A stretch of DNA of 64,000 bases, taken from positions 12,084,501 to 12,148,500 of the forward strand of contig NC_092672.1 in NCBI RefSeq assembly GCF_964355755.1. The letters are read 5' to 3'. Below the pieces are notes generated by a model. It had not been told where the DNA came from. It was given only the letters and a program-made list of their open reading frames with translations, and did no database searches. The position numbers and the translations under genes were made by a program. Below, in pieces: positions 44,110 through 56,845 of this stretch; position 1 is the first letter of the stretch, and the number at the start of each line of letters is the position of its first letter. Origin of the DNA: Antedon mediterranea (Eukaryota; Echinodermata; Crinoidea; Comatulida; Antedonidae).

Positions 44110-44406
44110 GTGGACCAAATTTAGCACCGGTGGAGCACAGTGATATAAAATAGAAATAAGTCACTAATTTTAATATCTTTTCGTATGTAAATACAATGTG
44201 CTCAAGTGGACCCAATTTGGAGCCAGGGGAGAACAATAATATAAAATAGAAATAAATCACTGAATTTTAATATCTTTTCGTATGTTAATACACTGTGCTC
44301 AAGTGGACCCAATTTGGAGCCAGGAGAGCACAGTGATATAAAATAGAAATAAGTCAATGATTTTTAGTATCTTTTCGTATGTTAATACACTGTGCTCAAG
44401 TGGACC
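44110..44406. repeat. Tandem repeat, three ~97-bp units ahead of gag
   Basis: GTGGACC starts units at 44110, 44206, 44303 and 44400; each carries CAATTTGGAGCCAGG-like sequence, ATATAAAATAGAAATAA and TATCTTTTCGTATGT. The last unit runs directly into the gag coding text. Upstream tandem units may be a leader or regulatory repeat, but that is a guess. Confidence 0.85.
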
Positions 44407-45223
44407 TTCAGAGCGTCGCGAACGTTCTGAAGGTTTCGCAAATACGGTTTACAGTTCAGGAAGTGTGCAAAATCAAGGAACAGTTTCAGCTATGCCAGCT
44501 ACAGTTGCTGTTGCACGTAAAATCAAGAACTGTATATTTTGTAATAGGACAAATCATAGCTCATGGAAATGTAGACAACTTAGATCGATGACACATACTG
44601 AGAAATCGAATGCGATTAAGGAAGCACACGCCTGCTTCAAATGTTTGAACACTAGTCACTTTGCAAGGAAATGCAGTTTCAAATGTCGCAGTTGTATAAA
44701 CGGACCTCATCATGAAATTATCTGCCAGAAAGGAACAACACAGACAGCCACTCCGGTTCCAGTTTCCACAGAACCAGTAGTCCAAGCTGCAACTACAGAA
44801 CCATTAGTCCAAGCTGTAACTACAACTCATTCTAACACTGACATTCCTCATAGTCATACTGTCTTACAGACTGCTAAAGTCAGAGTTAAAGGTAGTAAAG
44901 GTGACTGTCTAGTAACTGTCATGTTTGACACAGGTTCTGATAACACGTATGTATCAAGTAATGTTGTAAATAAGGTAGGACCTGTATGGTTAACATCCAA
45001 ATCATTTGCATTTGCTGCCTTTGGTGAAGGTAAGCCCTCCCAAAGTGAAACTAGGAATATTTACAAATTAAATGTGGAAAATAAATATGGTGGGTGGGAA
45101 ATAATTAATTGCATTGAAGTTAAATCGATATGTGCACCCATGTTTAGAGCTAAGGTTCCACAGTCCTTCTTGAAAGCAGTAGCCCATCTCCCATTAGCAG
45201 ATGACTATGACAAAGAGAGGTAG
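44357..45223 (+). pseudogene. BEL/Pao gag zinc knuckles and aspartic protease
   Basis: The open frame (288 residues) has three CCHC-like knuckles at about residues 59-72, 93-106 and 110-123 (CIFCNRTNHSSWKC, CFKCLNTSHFARKC, CRSCINGPHHEIIC), each C-x2-C-x4-H-x4-C. A repetitive T/P/V linker follows, then a retropepsin active site DTGS at residues 191-194 with a hydrophobic lead-in. This gag-protease arrangement is typical of BEL/Pao LTR retrotransposons. The start of gag (capsid) is missing: the frame opens inside the tandem repeat. It stops at 45221-45223. Confidence 0.85.
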
Positions 45224-45241
45224 ATCCATGTTAACATTTTA

Positions 45242-45670
45242 GTGGGCTTAGATTATCATTGGCCATTTATGGGACGTGGCATACACAATCTTCCAGAGGG
45301 TCTGGTAGCCCAAGACACTGTTTTCGGTTGGGTTATCTCAGGGAGATGGAATTTGAATGACAATATAAATGTTACTCGTAATCATAATGTTAATGTATCC
45401 CCACAGTTGCTTTGCATTACAGACATACCCGATGACAGATTGAACAAATTCTGGGATCTAGAAACAATTGGAGTAAAACCAAGTGATGGAGTGCAAGATG
45501 CTGTACTGAAAGAGTTCAATGAGAGCATACGTCTGGTGAATGAGAGATATGAAGTTAAGTTACCATGGAAAGAGGGTATGAAAGAGTGCCTTCAAAATAA
45601 TAGAGAGATAGCCAAGGTGAGGTTAAATAGTATGAGTAGGAGGCTTGCTAAAGACAAAGAATTAGGTTAA
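45242..45670 (+). pseudogene. BEL/Pao protease tail and RT start
   Basis: 142 residues: GLDYHWPFMGRGIHNLP, AQDTVFGWVISG (the conserved block after the BEL/Pao protease), then KFWDLETIGVKP and the basic RT N-terminal region (YEVKLPWKEGM). A stop (45668-45670) interrupts the polyprotein before the RT fingers; the sequence continues after it. Confidence 0.82.
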
Positions 45671-45694
45671 AAATATGAGGCCTCTATCTCTGAA

Positions 45695-46300
45695 ATGGAA
45701 AGATTAGGCATAATTGCTGAAGCTGACACCACAGATAGTGGTATTGTTTATTACCTTCCCCATTACCCAGTAGTGAAAGATGCCAGTTTTACAACCAAGG
45801 TTAGGGTGGTATTCGATTCCTCTACTAAATGCAATAATGGGATTTCACTGAATGATTGCCTAGAAACGGGGCCCCCACTTATACCAGGACTTGTTGACAT
45901 TTTTATTACGGTTCCGAAGGTGGAAAATTGGATTAACCTCTGACATTACAAAGGCATTTTTTGCAAATCAAGGTCCATAAGGATGACCAAAATATCTATA
46001 GGTTTCTTTGGAAAAGGGAGGACAAAATCAGAACAATGAAATTTCTGAGAGTGCCATTTGGCCATGCTAGTAGCCCTTTTTTATTAAATGCCACAATTCG
46101 CCACCATTTGACAAAGTACCCAAGTTGCCTCCCCATTACAGAACTATTAAGGATAACCTTTATGTAGATGACTGGCTCACAGGAGCTGACTATTATGAGG
46201 ATGCATTATTATTGTTTCAACAGGCAAAAGAAATCATGGCCCAAGGGAAATTCCCCCTCACATCCTGGAACTCTAATAACACAAAGATTATTGAAAATGT
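45695..46300 (+). pseudogene. BEL/Pao reverse transcriptase, frameshifted
   Basis: Text includes YYLPHYPVVKD, KVRVVFDSSTKCNNGISLND, the DITKAFF catalytic motif A (out of frame in this copy), FLRVPFGHASSPFLLNATI (motif B), and DNLYVDDWLTGADYYEDA with the YVDD motif C at about 46159-46173. The extra A at 45877 shifts the frame in this copy only. A second shift near 45965 is common to both copies. RNase H and integrase are absent; after about 46300 the sequence is unrelated. Confidence 0.85.
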
Positions 46301-46410
46301 TCATCTGGTTTGTAGGTATAAGTATATTGGAAATATTCTTTTTTTCAAATCAATAATTAGTAAAACTAACCTTGACAGTGTCGCTGTCCTGCTGATCGGA
46401 CAGCTTCTTC

Positions 46411-46620
46411 AGAAATAATGACGATTATCACATGTATGACCCTGTCATTAAACAGAATAGGCCCTCTAGAGGTCAGTCTGTTTGATGATAGCAAAGCAAA
46501 GATAGTGTAGAGTAGGAAGATGTTACACTTCGCTTAAAAATTAGAGAACCGCTCTAGATAGGGCGCCTCTCACGACAAGTAGGGATAGACGAATCTCAAA
46601 CATAAGGAGCGCAATGCCAA
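46411..46620 (+). repeat. Segment homologous to the inverted 632-bp units at 60 kb
   Basis: CAGAAATAATGACGAT, AAAGATAGTGTAG, AGTAGGAAGATGTTACACTT, GGGCGCCTC and AAGTAGGGATA appear here in the same order as in the reverse complement of the 60-61.9-kb units. About 60 bp are inserted or altered between the first two. It follows the truncated BEL/Pao pol, so it could be part of that element's LTR. Confidence 0.6.
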
Positions 46621-47868
46621 AGCCCAATGAAAATGGTGTTTTCGGCAATAAATTGTAAAAATAAGCCACAAAAAACAAAACAAAAACTTCTTTTTTGTCT
46701 TTATTATACAAATTTAAAAATTAATATGATGTTTTCATACTGTTTTTGGATCTTTTTAATTGTTAATACATTTATTTGGAGTGAGTTTTGGCATGATATG
46801 ACTGTAAACACTGAGATAGGATCAGGAGGAGGCTTACGCGCGCCTGTAGACGCATTCATGAATGGATGCTGGTCATCTCGTACCCAAACCAACCCGTAGT
46901 AGTCAAGCGATCAACCAATTACAATTGAATAATTTTAATTTTATTAATTTACCAATGAAATACATAGCCTACTACAAATTGATTCTGAAATAAACTGGGA
47001 TGGTGCGATGGGATTTGGTAGGGATGTCAAGAGGTACACCATCACATCAGACTCGGGCTGAGGTATAGGCAGGGAGTTGTTATTAATAACAACTCCCTGG
47101 TATAGGTAGGCCTACAACAATTTTTGAGAATATGAGCGGGAAATTCAAATAAAATAATGTAGCCGTAGGGGGTGGTACCCACGCTTCCCAAAAAGTGTTT
47201 GCGCTATATTAGTATATAGGACCAGATATATGAATTAATTAATAATACTAAACAATCTAAAAAATAAATCTTTTTATTTAAAAAAATGTAATTGAATGAA
47301 TGTTAATAAACATAAACGAAACCCATAAATAACAATCTTTTTTATTGTGTAATAAAAAGTTGATGTTATACGATATTATAATAGAGGGATTATGCCTCAT
47401 TTTAGTTGTTTATGTTATTCTAAGAAAACTGCACATAGGCCTACATACATTATGTTCACTTTAGCACTCTAGTATTTTAAAACATTGATGACTAGCAATT
47501 ATACACGCCCGGGCGGGTTTCCTATGTAGTTTTAAAACTTCACAGTACATTCCCGATCATTTGATAATTCATTATCCAGATGCCCTAAAATGTACCCACC
47601 TCCCCAACACACACCCGCACTCGGGGATTTTTTAACTTATAATGTTAAACTTCTTGGTACAAATTCTATTGCAAACCCCGGCTCTATGACGGTTTTCAAA
47701 TTCAGTTAAAACATACCCCCAGTTCACATTACTCATGTGGTCATTGATACTAGCCCCAGCAAATCACTAAGCCTCTCCAACCCCTCTAACCTCTGCACAC
47801 TGTGATTTTTTTAAATATAGTTTAAAACCTTCCCAGTACAATTGTGGTCATACAATCACGAAATATTG

Positions 47869-48675
47869 TGCTACCTACATTTGAGAAAGTGTGCAATCCT
47901 TTAAAAAAATTGTGCTCCTCTTTGAGAAATTGTGCAATATGCAAAATTCAGGAAATTGTGCTACCTTTTTGAGAAATAATTGTGCTAACCATTCGGGAAA
48001 TTGTGCTACCTCTTTGAGAAATTGTGCTACCCATTCGGAAAATTGTGCTACCTCTTTGAGAAATTGTGCTAACCATTCGGGGGGAAATTGTGCTACCTCT
48101 TTGAGAAATTGTGCTAACCATTCGGGGGGAAATTGTGCTACCTCTTTGAGAAATTGTGCTAACCATTCAGAAATTGTGTTACCCATTCGGGAAATTGTGC
48201 TACCTCTTTGAGAAATTGTGCTAACCATTCGGGAAGTTGTGCTACCTCTTTGAGAAATTGTGCAATCCATTCCGGAAATTGTGCTACCTCTTTGAGAAAT
48301 TATGCAATCCATTCGGGATATTTTGTGCTACCTCTTTGAGAAATTGTGCTAACCATTCGGGAAATTGTGCTACCTCTTTGAGAAATTGTGCTAACCATTC
48401 GGGAAATTGTGCTACCTCTTTGAGAAATTGTGCTAACCATTTGAGACATTGTGCTAACCATTCGGGAAATTGTGCTACCTCTTTGAGAAATTGTGCTAAC
48501 CATTCGGGAAATTGTGCTACCTCTTTGAGAAATTGTGCTAACCATTTGAGACATTGTGCTAACCATTCGGGAAATTGTGCTACCTCTTTGAGAAATTGTG
48601 CAATCCATTCCGGAAGTTGTGCTACCTCTTTGAGAAATTGTACGTACGGTATACCTATTTGAGAAATTGTGCTAT
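47869..48675. repeat. Minisatellite, copy 2
   Basis: Identical in unit order to 35430-36236, including the odd units with AGAAATTATGCAATCC and ACCATTTGAGACATTG. The preserved order of irregular units shows block duplication, not independent expansion. Confidence 0.9.
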
Positions 48676-48832
48676 CTTTTTCACATTTTTTCATCCCCTT
48701 CATAATCCATATTCCTATATCTTACCATGCACCAACTCATTCCAAATGTTAAAGGATACAAGATATACTGTGAAGGGATTTAATATATGTGCCAACAATA
48801 CTTTATCGCATTATACAGGTTCACATTTTTAG

Positions 48833-49579
48833 TCGCGTGGACGCGACTCTATAGTTCACTATGTCGGTCGGTCTGTCGGTCTGTCTGTCTGTCGGTCCGG
48901 TATCACTATGCATGTTATCGCTTTCTGACCTTATCTTGATATCAGTTTAATCTTAAGTCAATTTTTCACAGTATATTCCTTATGGCCAGGAATCGATGTG
49001 GTTATGTTTTCACGGTGCGCAATAAAAAATTACGCGGTCTACGCACGATTTAACGAAATCACGTTTGTAATCATATCTTCACAACCATGAATCACAATTA
49101 AATAAAATTTGGTACTCGTAAATTTCAGGGCATAAATCATCATATGGCAATACAATTACGTGCGTAGCGCATGTAACGCATGCGTACGCGCGCTTAAAAT
49201 TTTCAAAATTTATTTTCGATGAAATAAGAGTACGTTTCAGGCAATTTTAAGCGTTTACAAAATTGCCATGAGTGCGCAGATTTTTGCGCGCGCACTGTGC
49301 GCGTTAAATGTTATTGCGCACTCTTTTTGCCCGATTTCTGTTTTCTTGACTTAGTTTTTAACTAGAAATTACGTTATATGAGCACGTCAAAAGTGACAGG
49401 CTACGCACGTGTAAATTAAAAAAATATAAATGTTTTTAAACATTTCAACATTTTTACACATGTTCAGTAATTTCGATCAGTGTACTTCACTATGTCGGTC
49501 GGTCTGTCGGTCTGTCGGTCGGTCCGGTATCACTATGCATTGTAGTAGCACGCGACTTAATGGCTGTTGGCCTTGTTTT
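48833..49579 (-). mobile_element. R1 repeat, long copy (duplicate)
   Basis: Same structure as 36394-37140, including both GTCGGTCGGTCTGTC arrays. Confidence 0.65.
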
Positions 49580-49649
49580 TTAACGGACAGGAATTTTTTA
49601 AGAATAAATACTCTATAAAATTTAATTCAAATTAGGCCCATAATATATG

Positions 49650-51055
49650 TTAAAGTGGAGCTCCACCCAGAAAATTACTATTTTTCATACATTTCAACTA
49701 TTATTTAAAAATATCATCCCCCATACTTCATATTTTTTTGAATTTTTTTTCAATGAGTACGAGTTTCTTGAAAATCACGCCTTTTTGCGTTTTGGGGGGA
49801 TACCTTGTAATTTCCTATTCTTTTACATGCAAAAGGGGGGTATATTTGAATAATCCTAAAAAATTAATTTCTTCACTAAAAAAAAAATTTTAAATGTAGT
49901 TTTATGTAATTTTTCCAGATCTTTCTATTTCTGGTATAGTTATCGCGTATACATTGCGCAATTTTGCGTAAATAGACACTTTCCCCCTTTCGGGTCCAAT
50001 TGGGTTTTTTATTTTGCTAGGGAGTATGATCACGTGACATTTTTCACAATCACACTACTGCAGCTGGCGATCTGTTATTTTGTCGCGATGTTATTTTTGA
50101 CGGGCAAAAAGTATATTAAAACATTCTGAATTTGACCCTATCATGTTTCACAGTGTAATAATGTGATTATGAGACTTAATACTAAAATGTCAAATCTAAC
50201 GAGATTTGAGAAAGATGTGGCTATATATTCAATAAAGCTAGGCCTAGGCCTACTAGAGTGTAGGTATGTACCGATGCTGCTTGGGCTCCAGCTGCTAGGC
50301 TGACACTCAGCAGTGAAGTTTGTTCTGCTGTCACCCAACCTCGGCCTACCCATATGGGCCATGATAGGGTGCCTGAATAGTTGCTTTTCAGTCAGGCCTA
50401 AGCTTCCACATCGCTTTACTACTCTTGTTCTGTATAGGATTTTGTGTTTCACAATTCTAATGTGCGAGAAAACCCAGGAATGATAAATGGGGCGAAACGA
50501 CCAAGAATTTTCAAACCCATGAATGCATATAGGCCTAGACAAAAAATTCAAGGCTAGCTAGGCTGAGCAGACGGCTTAGCTAGGCCTAGCTTAAAGTTAA
50601 TAAACAATCTGATAAGATTATTATGCTGTTGTTGTACAGTGCAAATCATGAGGTTACAATACATGTAAATTATACCAGGGAGTTGCTCCCTGATTATACT
50701 GACATTTTTATCGGAAATATTACTTAGGCCTAAAACAAATCGTATAAAATGTATTCCCAATTTTTCGACACATAATTTACCAAAGGGGAGACATTTCACC
50801 CATGCGTTCACCGGCGACTAAAACGCGTCAGTTGCTAAGTGTAACGCGTTTTGCGACGTATTGTAAACTAATAACCCCTAAGTTACTGAAAAAGTGTAAT
50901 GTATTAAAAAACACTATTTTCTGACCGATTTTTTTAAAAACGAGTTTTTGGAAAATATTTCCGTATTTTCCCTGTTTTTTTTATGTAATCACTTTCATTT
51001 AAACATACTTAAACATAATATAAGCTGAGAAAGTCTGAGTGTAGCTCCACTTTAA
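49650..51055. mobile_element. TTAA-flanked TIR element (duplicate)
   Basis: Same element as 37211-38616, with TTAA at 49650-49653 and 51052-51055. Confidence 0.68.
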
Positions 51056-52031
51056 CATGGCAATTGTTAATTTTCAAATTAAAATAAATATATAGCATGC
51101 ACATACAGATTCTATTCAGTGTATTAATTACAGTAACTGATTTTTTAGTTAATCGTTAAAATAATGATATCCTGGCCTATAACAAAAATGTTCCATCTGT
51201 AACATTAACAACCATTTTTTAATATTTACTTAGACCTAATCTATTGATTACAATTCAGGAGTTACAAATTAAGAGTTAACATTTTTGGTATCATTACTTC
51301 ACACAACTTAGACAAACAAATGTCACATTAATGTGTAATAAAAACTGAACTATTATGTATTGAGAAAAACATCAATATATATTTCCTCCATAAATGTGCA
51401 TACAATTGGGGTATACTCAAGAAAAGGGATTTATAATTGAGACATAAAGTAACTATTATATAAAATATGATTATAAAATACAGTATTTAATTGTTTGCTT
51501 ATAATTTGAAATAGTATTACTGTACTATTTATTATAGGCCTATATATTTAACATTAGAGTGGTGGCAAATCCATAGAGATCATTTTGAGATCTCAGCTGA
51601 AGAACATGAAATAGTTTATAAATATAGTTTTAATTTCAAGTTTTTGCTTTTCCAGCGATTTTAGTCTGGATGCACAAAACACACATTTTTATTTTAAACT
51701 CATCTCTACAGTTCATTCTTTGGCTCCCTGCTATTAGATTAGAACTGACCTTGCTAACCACAAGGCCACTTGCATTCTTAAATTTTGTGTGCAAAAAATT
51801 TACCCATGGTATAATGGTGGTTTCTAAATACAATGAGTGACCAATTCCAAAATAGGCTGTGCATTGCAGCCAATCAGAAGCAAGGAAGGCTGAGCCTGGA
51901 AGATGAACAAGGTGTTACGTGATTTATTAATTGACTAAGACATTAATGACTGGCTTTAGGCAAAAATAAACAAGTAAGATGCCAGAGGCAAAAGCTCACG
52001 CTAAACAGGGCTCGTTCTCCTAATGATCATC

Positions 52032-52859
52032 ATATAGTTGGTGGATTTCCCATTTGTTTCATTTGATAAAAGTAGTATATTTATGTCTTTGCTCATATGA
52101 TTGTTTAAAACTAACACAATCAAGTTTCCCAATCTTTTTGCTCAGGGCTTTCTTAACAAAAGTAGGGCTTTCTAATAATATGAACGTATTATCAATTGTA
52201 CTGTATCTGTGTATAAACCCCACTTGATCTTCATGTATGATATTATTTAGTTATACCCATTTCTTAACTCCTTTTTTATATCATTCGTGTTATTATTGGG
52301 TACAGTATTAAGTAACATATTGATCTGTAGTTTTTAACATTATTTGTGTTGTTTTCTTTTTGAATGTGAACTCGAATTAGTTAAATAAACCTCAATATTT
52401 ATTATTTTTAAAAAACAGTTTTTATAATGTAGAGAATATTCGTGGACGGTCTCTTAAAACTTGAAGTCGTTAGTTTAGGGATCAATTTAATTTAAGGTGG
52501 TTAATGCGGTCTATGACTTATTGTAATGGTAATGGGGCGTGTTCTTTTTTGTTAGGACATGTGTTTAAATGTGATTATGCCAGCCATCACATATTATTTT
52601 AGTGTAACTAGTTAGTTCTTTGACATTTTTAAATCTCTCTCAAAAGCCTTTTCCATTTTGCTTTAATGTTGTTAAAATATGTTTCTGTCATTCGTTCCTT
52701 TCGTATGCTATTTTGTTTCCTTTTTAATTAGTACTTTGTGTATCTGTTTACTTTCAGTTCTTTTAGTAGCCTCAGTTATTGTCTCTATGAATCTGTTTAA
52801 GTTCCTTTTAATGTCATGACATGACATTCAGCATCGAATAAGGGTTTATTTTTGTTTTG
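52032..52859 (-). pseudogene. LINE-E upstream part (duplicate)
   Basis: Duplicate of 39593-40420. In copy 2 its downstream continuation (33600-34077) is not included, because the duplication starts at 34459. Confidence 0.6.
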
Positions 52860-53016
52860 TGTATTTGTACTGCTAATGCGTGGTATTATTCTCCTTCCTT
52901 CTGCGTCATAATGCAGATGTCCCAACTAATAAACCACATAGCGCGCTCATTGTATTTGATTAGCTGAAAAAACATTATTACAATATTATTTATTCACTGT
53001 AAAACTGATTATTTAC

Positions 53017-53121
53017 CTTATTTGTTGATGTTACTGATGCACCGTGTGTTAAAAGAATATTCACTATCTCTAACTTACAACAGTAAGAGCTTAGGTATGC
53101 ACTTAGCACTGTGTCTCCATC
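53017..53121 (-). CDS. Ankyrin-repeat gene, exon encoding one repeat (F')
   Basis: Exact nucleotide copy of exon F, created by the 12.4-kb duplication, with the same splice sites (AG 53122-53123; GT 53015-53016). If both exons are spliced in, the protein gains one repeat identical to the next, in frame, because each exon is 105 bases and phase 0. It is the most upstream exon I can see in transcript order; earlier exons are presumably beyond 64 kb or not recognisable. Confidence 0.85.
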
Positions 53122-54131
53122 CTGAAAACAAATTAAAATGGCTGATGAATAGGCGGGTATGGTTACCACTTTACCTTTTAAATATTGTCAAGATATTATC
53201 AATATTAACTCGTTGGCTTACTATTATCTACGTATGGTTTCAAATCGATGTCCGGTGTTTGTTGCGTGCGTGCACGATTCTACAAGGTCAAGGTCCTATA
53301 CCATTACATGCTACTTGTAGCGTGGGGTTAACTCGTTGGCTAATACTATTATGTACAGACATATATATTTTGAACAATTTGACATCAAATACAAAATACA
53401 GCTGTCTATATACTACAAGCCGTTAACCGATTTTTTAAAAATTGGCGGCCATCTTGTTAACATAAAATGTTGAACCTTTGCGGTAATCCGATTTGAGTAA
53501 ACTTTTGATATATATTTTTTAGACCATATTTTATTGTAATAATACATAAAAAACCATTTTCTGGCATTTTTTGTGGAGTAATGCAACAGTTTTACTCGAC
53601 TATCAATTAAACCAGCTTACTGTACTTGTTAAAACTGGGCTCTGATTTGTAAATTTTACACTCGTATTTATATAGTATTTAAATTTACATAAAAAGCAGT
53701 TTTTTATGACCTGACCTTGGGCGAAATTAGATCGAGAAACATAACTATGTTCCTTCCTTCCTTCCGAACTAGACTCATAATATTCCAATATTGTATTACT
53801 TAGTGTAGTTAGTTCAAACAGGAACATGTTAACACTATCTCAAATTACAACTTAAATTAACTGTTTTCAATCGAATTAATTTTGAGCTGAGATATTTTCA
53901 TTAATTGCATTGTTTCCTCATCCTTCTTGGTTTTGAATAACTTGCTCCTGAATTACCAACTATGGTAATACTAACTAGCATGGTTGACCGTGCAAATAGT
54001 CACTACCGTAATTACTTTTAAAGTGACCGGAAGATGCATGTAATTAAATTTTTTTATTGGCATGGTTTACTGTACTGTACGCATACTTCTCTGTGTTCAT
54101 AATAAATAGAATTCGATAGCGAGAATAAAAA

Positions 54132-54319
54132 AAAACAAGGTTACATACATGGTTGCAGTCGCGTGCTCAAATTTGAGTTAGTTTTTACCGACCGACCAAC
54201 CGGCCATCCGACCAACATAATGAGCTGTAGATTCGACAGGCGATAGAAAACAAGGGAATTAGATGCCTTGTTAATCGTATTGTTTGCAGTCGCGTGCTCA
54301 AATAAACAAGAAACATAAA
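54132..54319 (+). repeat. R1 repeat, diverged copy (duplicate)
   Basis: Duplicate of 41693-41880. Confidence 0.65.
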
Positions 54320-54808
54320 GGACAGGCAAACACAGAGATCAACACAAGAAAAGGGTGAGTAACTAATCTACACTCTAATTACCATAATTATACTTTCATA
54401 CTGACAGTGGCATTTATTTTATACATTGATATTTCTTGTTGATACTTGTATTATGATATTATTAATTCTAATAGTTAAGTCTACAATGTTATTAGCTTAA
54501 TTAATTTACAGCCTGGCCACTCCCTATTTTTATTCAAGGATTTTATTCAATAAAACGAAAATTTACATAGTAGCCAAAGGCTAAATTGTGTAAAATTTTT
54601 CAAAATATTGCACACATAAAAAAGTTGTCATATTAAAAAAACATCTTATATTAAAATGGAATTAGATAAAGTACATAATATGAAAATGAGAAAAACAGTG
54701 AAAAAATCAAAGAAATTGATACAAATCATAGCCTAATAAAATATCTGTATTAAAACTTATGTATTATTTGTTTATTATTTCACATTGGTTGATGAAGGCT
54801 ACTTTGGC

Positions 54809-55539
54809 TAAATGTAATTATTCTTTATTATTCAACAGGTTAATTAGGTATAGTAAAGGGCTATTTTTATATCGTTTAGTTTTACATTTTATTTGTTGAT
54901 ATGGGTTGATCTTTCTTAAGTTGTACGGTTTACTTCTAGTATAAATAAAATATGCTAACTTTTCGAGGTCTTCAGCAAACCTTAGACATAGGTAATTATT
55001 ACTTCTAGTAGAGATGGTTTCTAAATTACATACACTGAGAGCATTTTCATTGCTTATATAGTTTATAACAAGAATTATTCTAAGTACCCTCTTTTGTATT
55101 GCTTCCAATTTATCAATCTGATTGTTCGTTATGCCAGAATTCCAAACAGGAACAGCATACACAAAAAGAGGTCTAATATAACCCATGGTAATTAGGTCAT
55201 CTTTATTAAGCTGGAATTTCTTAAGTAAATATATATGTTACTGTTCACTTTTAAGATGTTAAATATATGGGCATTCCATTTTAGATCAGAACTAATCAAT
55301 AAACCTAGGATTTGCATACAAGGTACAATCTTTAGTTGCTTATTATCTATTTGCGGAACAGTGTAGTAGTAGGAGGGGATATTGAAAAATCAATAAGCAT
55401 AGCAGCACATTTGCCCGCATTCAGTTTCATATTATTATCGCATGACCATCTCCCAATGGCATTTAAATTTGTTTGCATGTTACCTGGTGTACCAATTCTA
55501 TGATTGTCAATTAAAGTCATAACATCTACATATTTTAAG
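54809..55539 (-). pseudogene. LINE-F fragment (duplicate)
   Basis: Duplicate of 42370-43100, with the same 122-residue minus frame (55186-54818). Confidence 0.75.
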
Positions 55540-55673
55540 TATTAATATTACTGTTGGTAATCAGATACGGTAGTATTCATTTACACATTGTGATCTAATT
55601 TTATTGATATAATTTTATGTAATCATAAATTTAATCAGATTTATTATTTGTTTATCAGATTGAATTTATTTGT

Positions 55674-56543
55674 AGTATTTGCTATTGAAAAATAAAAAAG
55701 AACGGTATTTTGGAAACCAGTTTCGGCAGTTGTTTATAATAAAGATCGCGTTGCAACTCAATTTTTACTCCAATAAAACCGGTTCCGTCCATGTGCGATG
55801 CAATTACGAGGTTCGTAATAAAGATGAGAGGGAGACTATCCGCAGTCGGAAGAAGACTCACATGTTGTAAAGCGTGTGAAAGACGAGTTCAACTTGACAA
55901 TATCGGAGGGTGCGACGTACCTATACTTTAACCAAGGACCACAATAGCATTTCAGGCAATAATGATAGGATTACCTGCCCCTTATATGACGAAATGGATG
56001 CAATTCTTGGGGATCGCGCTATGCCTCGATCCAATCGCGCTTCCGCCTAATGAACTGCATTATGGTATATAATAACATCATTCATAGCGAACGCACATGG
56101 ACGGGACGCTTTATTTTTTTTCCTATCCCATTAAGGCAGAAATCATGAATAATTCATTAGAATAATTATGACATAATATGGCACATTATAGAGGGCGCTA
56201 TATAAGCATGCAAAGAGATAAAATAATTTGTGTAAACATCTTTTGCCAACCGAAATGTTTGGTTTAGTGGTAAAGGCTTTAACCTACCTATTACACTTGA
56301 GCCCTCAGTTCAAGGTCTTTCAAGAACATGTCTTTTTTTAAATAGTTTAGAGAGATTATTTAGAGGGTTAGTGTACGCGATTGGCGTACCATACTTACAT
56401 GGGGTTTTGGACAGCGTGGTGTGTTCAAACAGGTTGGAGGTATATTCAGAGCGTCATTTCGACGATCGAGCATTCTCTACTTCTACGGAGCGCCATTTAT
56501 GCCTTTATTTACTTCCAAATTAGAAATAGTACTACGGTAACTG
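55674..56543 (+). other. Segment upstream of BEL/Pao, Myb/SANT-like trace (duplicate)
   Basis: Duplicate of 43235-44104. Confidence 0.4.
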
Positions 56544-56548
56544 CTCCA

Positions 56549-56845
56549 GTGGACCAAATTTAGCACCGGTGGAGCACAGTGATATAAAATAGAAATAAGT
56601 CACTAATTTTAATATCTTTTCGTATGTAAATACAATGTGCTCAAGTGGACCCAATTTGGAGCCAGGGGAGAACAATAATATAAAATAGAAATAAATCACT
56701 GAATTTTAATATCTTTTCGTATGTTAATACACTGTGCTCAAGTGGACCCAATTTGGAGCCAGGAGAGCACAGTGATATAAAATAGAAATAAGTCAATGAT
56801 TTTTAGTATCTTTTCGTATGTTAATACACTGTGCTCAAGTGGACC
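56549..56845. repeat. 97-bp tandem units ahead of gag (duplicate)
   Basis: Duplicate of 44110-44406, with the same number of units. Confidence 0.85.

Larger units (their letters stand above)
34459..46897 (+). repeat. 12.4-kb tandem duplication, copy 1
   Basis: The whole segment is repeated directly at 46898-59335 with a constant offset of 12439 (12438 after base 45877). I noted three differences: 45632 A vs 58071 C, an extra A at 45877, and 46617 C vs 59055 G. The junction at 46897/46898 (CCCGTA|GTAGTC) has about 1 bp of microhomology, and copy 1 ends in a 16-bp ACCCAAACCAACCCGT repeat. Confidence 0.93.
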
